64,000 bases of DNA from Mycolicibacterium phocaicum (lineage in GTDB: Bacteria; Actinomycetota; Actinomycetes; Mycobacteriales; Mycobacteriaceae): positions 5,394,001 through 5,458,000 of the forward strand of contig NZ_AP022616.1 of assembly GCF_010731115.1 (NCBI RefSeq), read 5' to 3'. The notes under the pieces are model-generated. The model was not told the DNA's origin, did no database searches, and worked only from the letters and a program-made list of their open reading frames with translations. Position numbers and translations under genes: made by a program. Shown piece by piece: positions 63,668 through 64,000 of the stretch (positions are counted from its first letter, which is position 1; each line of letters opens with the position of its first letter).

Positions 63668-64000
63668 ATGCCATTTCTGGGCTCCGAGGCGCGGGCGGCC
63701 GGCATCGCCAACCGGTACCAGCTCAGGACCCGCTATCGGCAGGTCTATCGCGACGTCTACGTGCCGCGCGATGCCGAGCTGACGGCGGCCGACAAGGCGG
63801 AGGCGGCTTGGTTGTGGTCGAGGCGGCGAGGCGTGGCGGCCGGCTTGTCGGCGTCGGCCCTGCACGGATCGCGGTGGATTGGCGACCATGAACCCGCCGA
63901 ACTCAACCAGAAGAGCATGCATGGGCAGGCCGGCATCGTGTTGCACAGCGATGAGCTCACCGAGGATGAGATTTGTCTGGTCCGGGGGATACAGGCCACC
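63668..64000 (+). CDS. N-terminal part of a DUF559/AbiEi-like protein, cut by the window edge
   Basis: An ATG at 63668 opens a frame of 111 codons with no stop before the edge. The visible sequence (VYRDVYVPRDAEL, then AWLWSRRRGVAAGLSASALHGSRWI) matches a common mycobacterial protein type with an AbiEi-antitoxin-like N-terminus and a DUF559/Vsr-like endonuclease C-terminus. The C-terminal part is outside the window, so domain content and function are unconfirmed. It is divergent from the AurF-like gene. Confidence 0.6.
   Translation, partial: MPFLGSEARAAGIANRYQLRTRYRQVYRDVYVPRDAELTAADKAEAAWLWSRRRGVAAGLSASALHGSRWIGDHEPAELNQKSMHGQAGIVLHSDELTEDEICLVRGIQAT

Overview
The window reads as chromosome of a rapid-growing, high-GC mycobacterium (Mycolicibacterium-like). 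Codon use is strongly GC-biased, with many GTG starts and 4-base stop/start overlaps. Signature mycobacterial genes include a mycobacterial GabD2, MfpA with its conservon operon, an Rv1747-type FHA-ABC transporter, a SAM-IV riboswitch before metY, and DacB1 and SigJ. Gene order broadly follows the M. tuberculosis Rv3366 to Rv3328c interval (trmL, mfp operon, Rv3359-like flavin oxidoreductase, folD, Rv3355c-like protein, methyltransferase/metX/metY, isocitrate dehydrogenase, trpS, yhjD, nagA, dacB1, sigJ). Several accessory blocks are inserted into it. These parallels are from memory of the families, not from a search.

Layout: 0-3.7 kb has gabD2, a nitroreductase, trmL and a TetR regulator. 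3.9-9.3 kb is the sensor kinase/roadblock/DUF742/GTPase conservon plus the gyrase-protecting pentapeptide protein MfpA, interrupted by an opposite-strand Tat-exported DUF1906 protein. 9.4-12.1 kb holds two tandem paralogous exported nonapeptide-repeat (beta-solenoid) proteins. 12.1-17.2 kb has the FHA-ABC transporter, an Old Yellow Enzyme-type oxidoreductase, folD and a DUF3017 protein. 17.2-20.3 kb has an AraC regulator, an amidase and a DoxX protein behind a DosR-like box. 20.3-24.7 kb is a compact operon in which a NorQ-type AAA+ ATPase and NorD-type VWA protein are interleaved with four small unrecognised membrane proteins, two of them only 42 and 32 residues; it is the best candidate here for an undescribed system. 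24.8-28 kb carries a TetR/flavin-monooxygenase pair, a SnoaL-like protein and an HxlR regulator. 28-34.8 kb is methyltransferase-metX-metY behind a SAM-IV riboswitch, then monomeric isocitrate dehydrogenase and xthA. 34.8-41.3 kb holds a ferredoxin, small regulators with their targets, a SIS-domain protein, trpS, yhjD and a MarR/NmrA pair. 41.3-44.5 kb is a two-component system divergent from a DM13 lipoprotein/DoxX/small exported protein operon. 44.5-49.4 kb is a PucR regulator divergent from a mymA-like operon (Baeyer-Villiger monooxygenase, hydrolase, alcohol dehydrogenase). 49.5-52.3 kb is a second unusual operon: an Lgt-like membrane enzyme, a Pro/Tyr-rich membrane protein and a multi-cysteine radical SAM protein resembling the tetraether-synthase (MJ0619) group. 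52.5-64 kb has nagA, dacB1, an SMP-30-like lactonase, an amino-acid permease, sigJ, a steroid 5-alpha-reductase-like protein behind a perfect KstR-type box, a carboxymuconolactone decarboxylase behind a perfect ECF41-type promoter, a TetR regulator, an AurF-type diiron oxygenase with its ferredoxin-reductase partner, and the start of a further gene running off the edge.

No rRNA, tRNA, CRISPR array, insertion sequence or phage genes were recognised. Start codons were re-chosen from ribosome-binding sites, overlaps and family lengths, so some differ from the longest possible reading frame.
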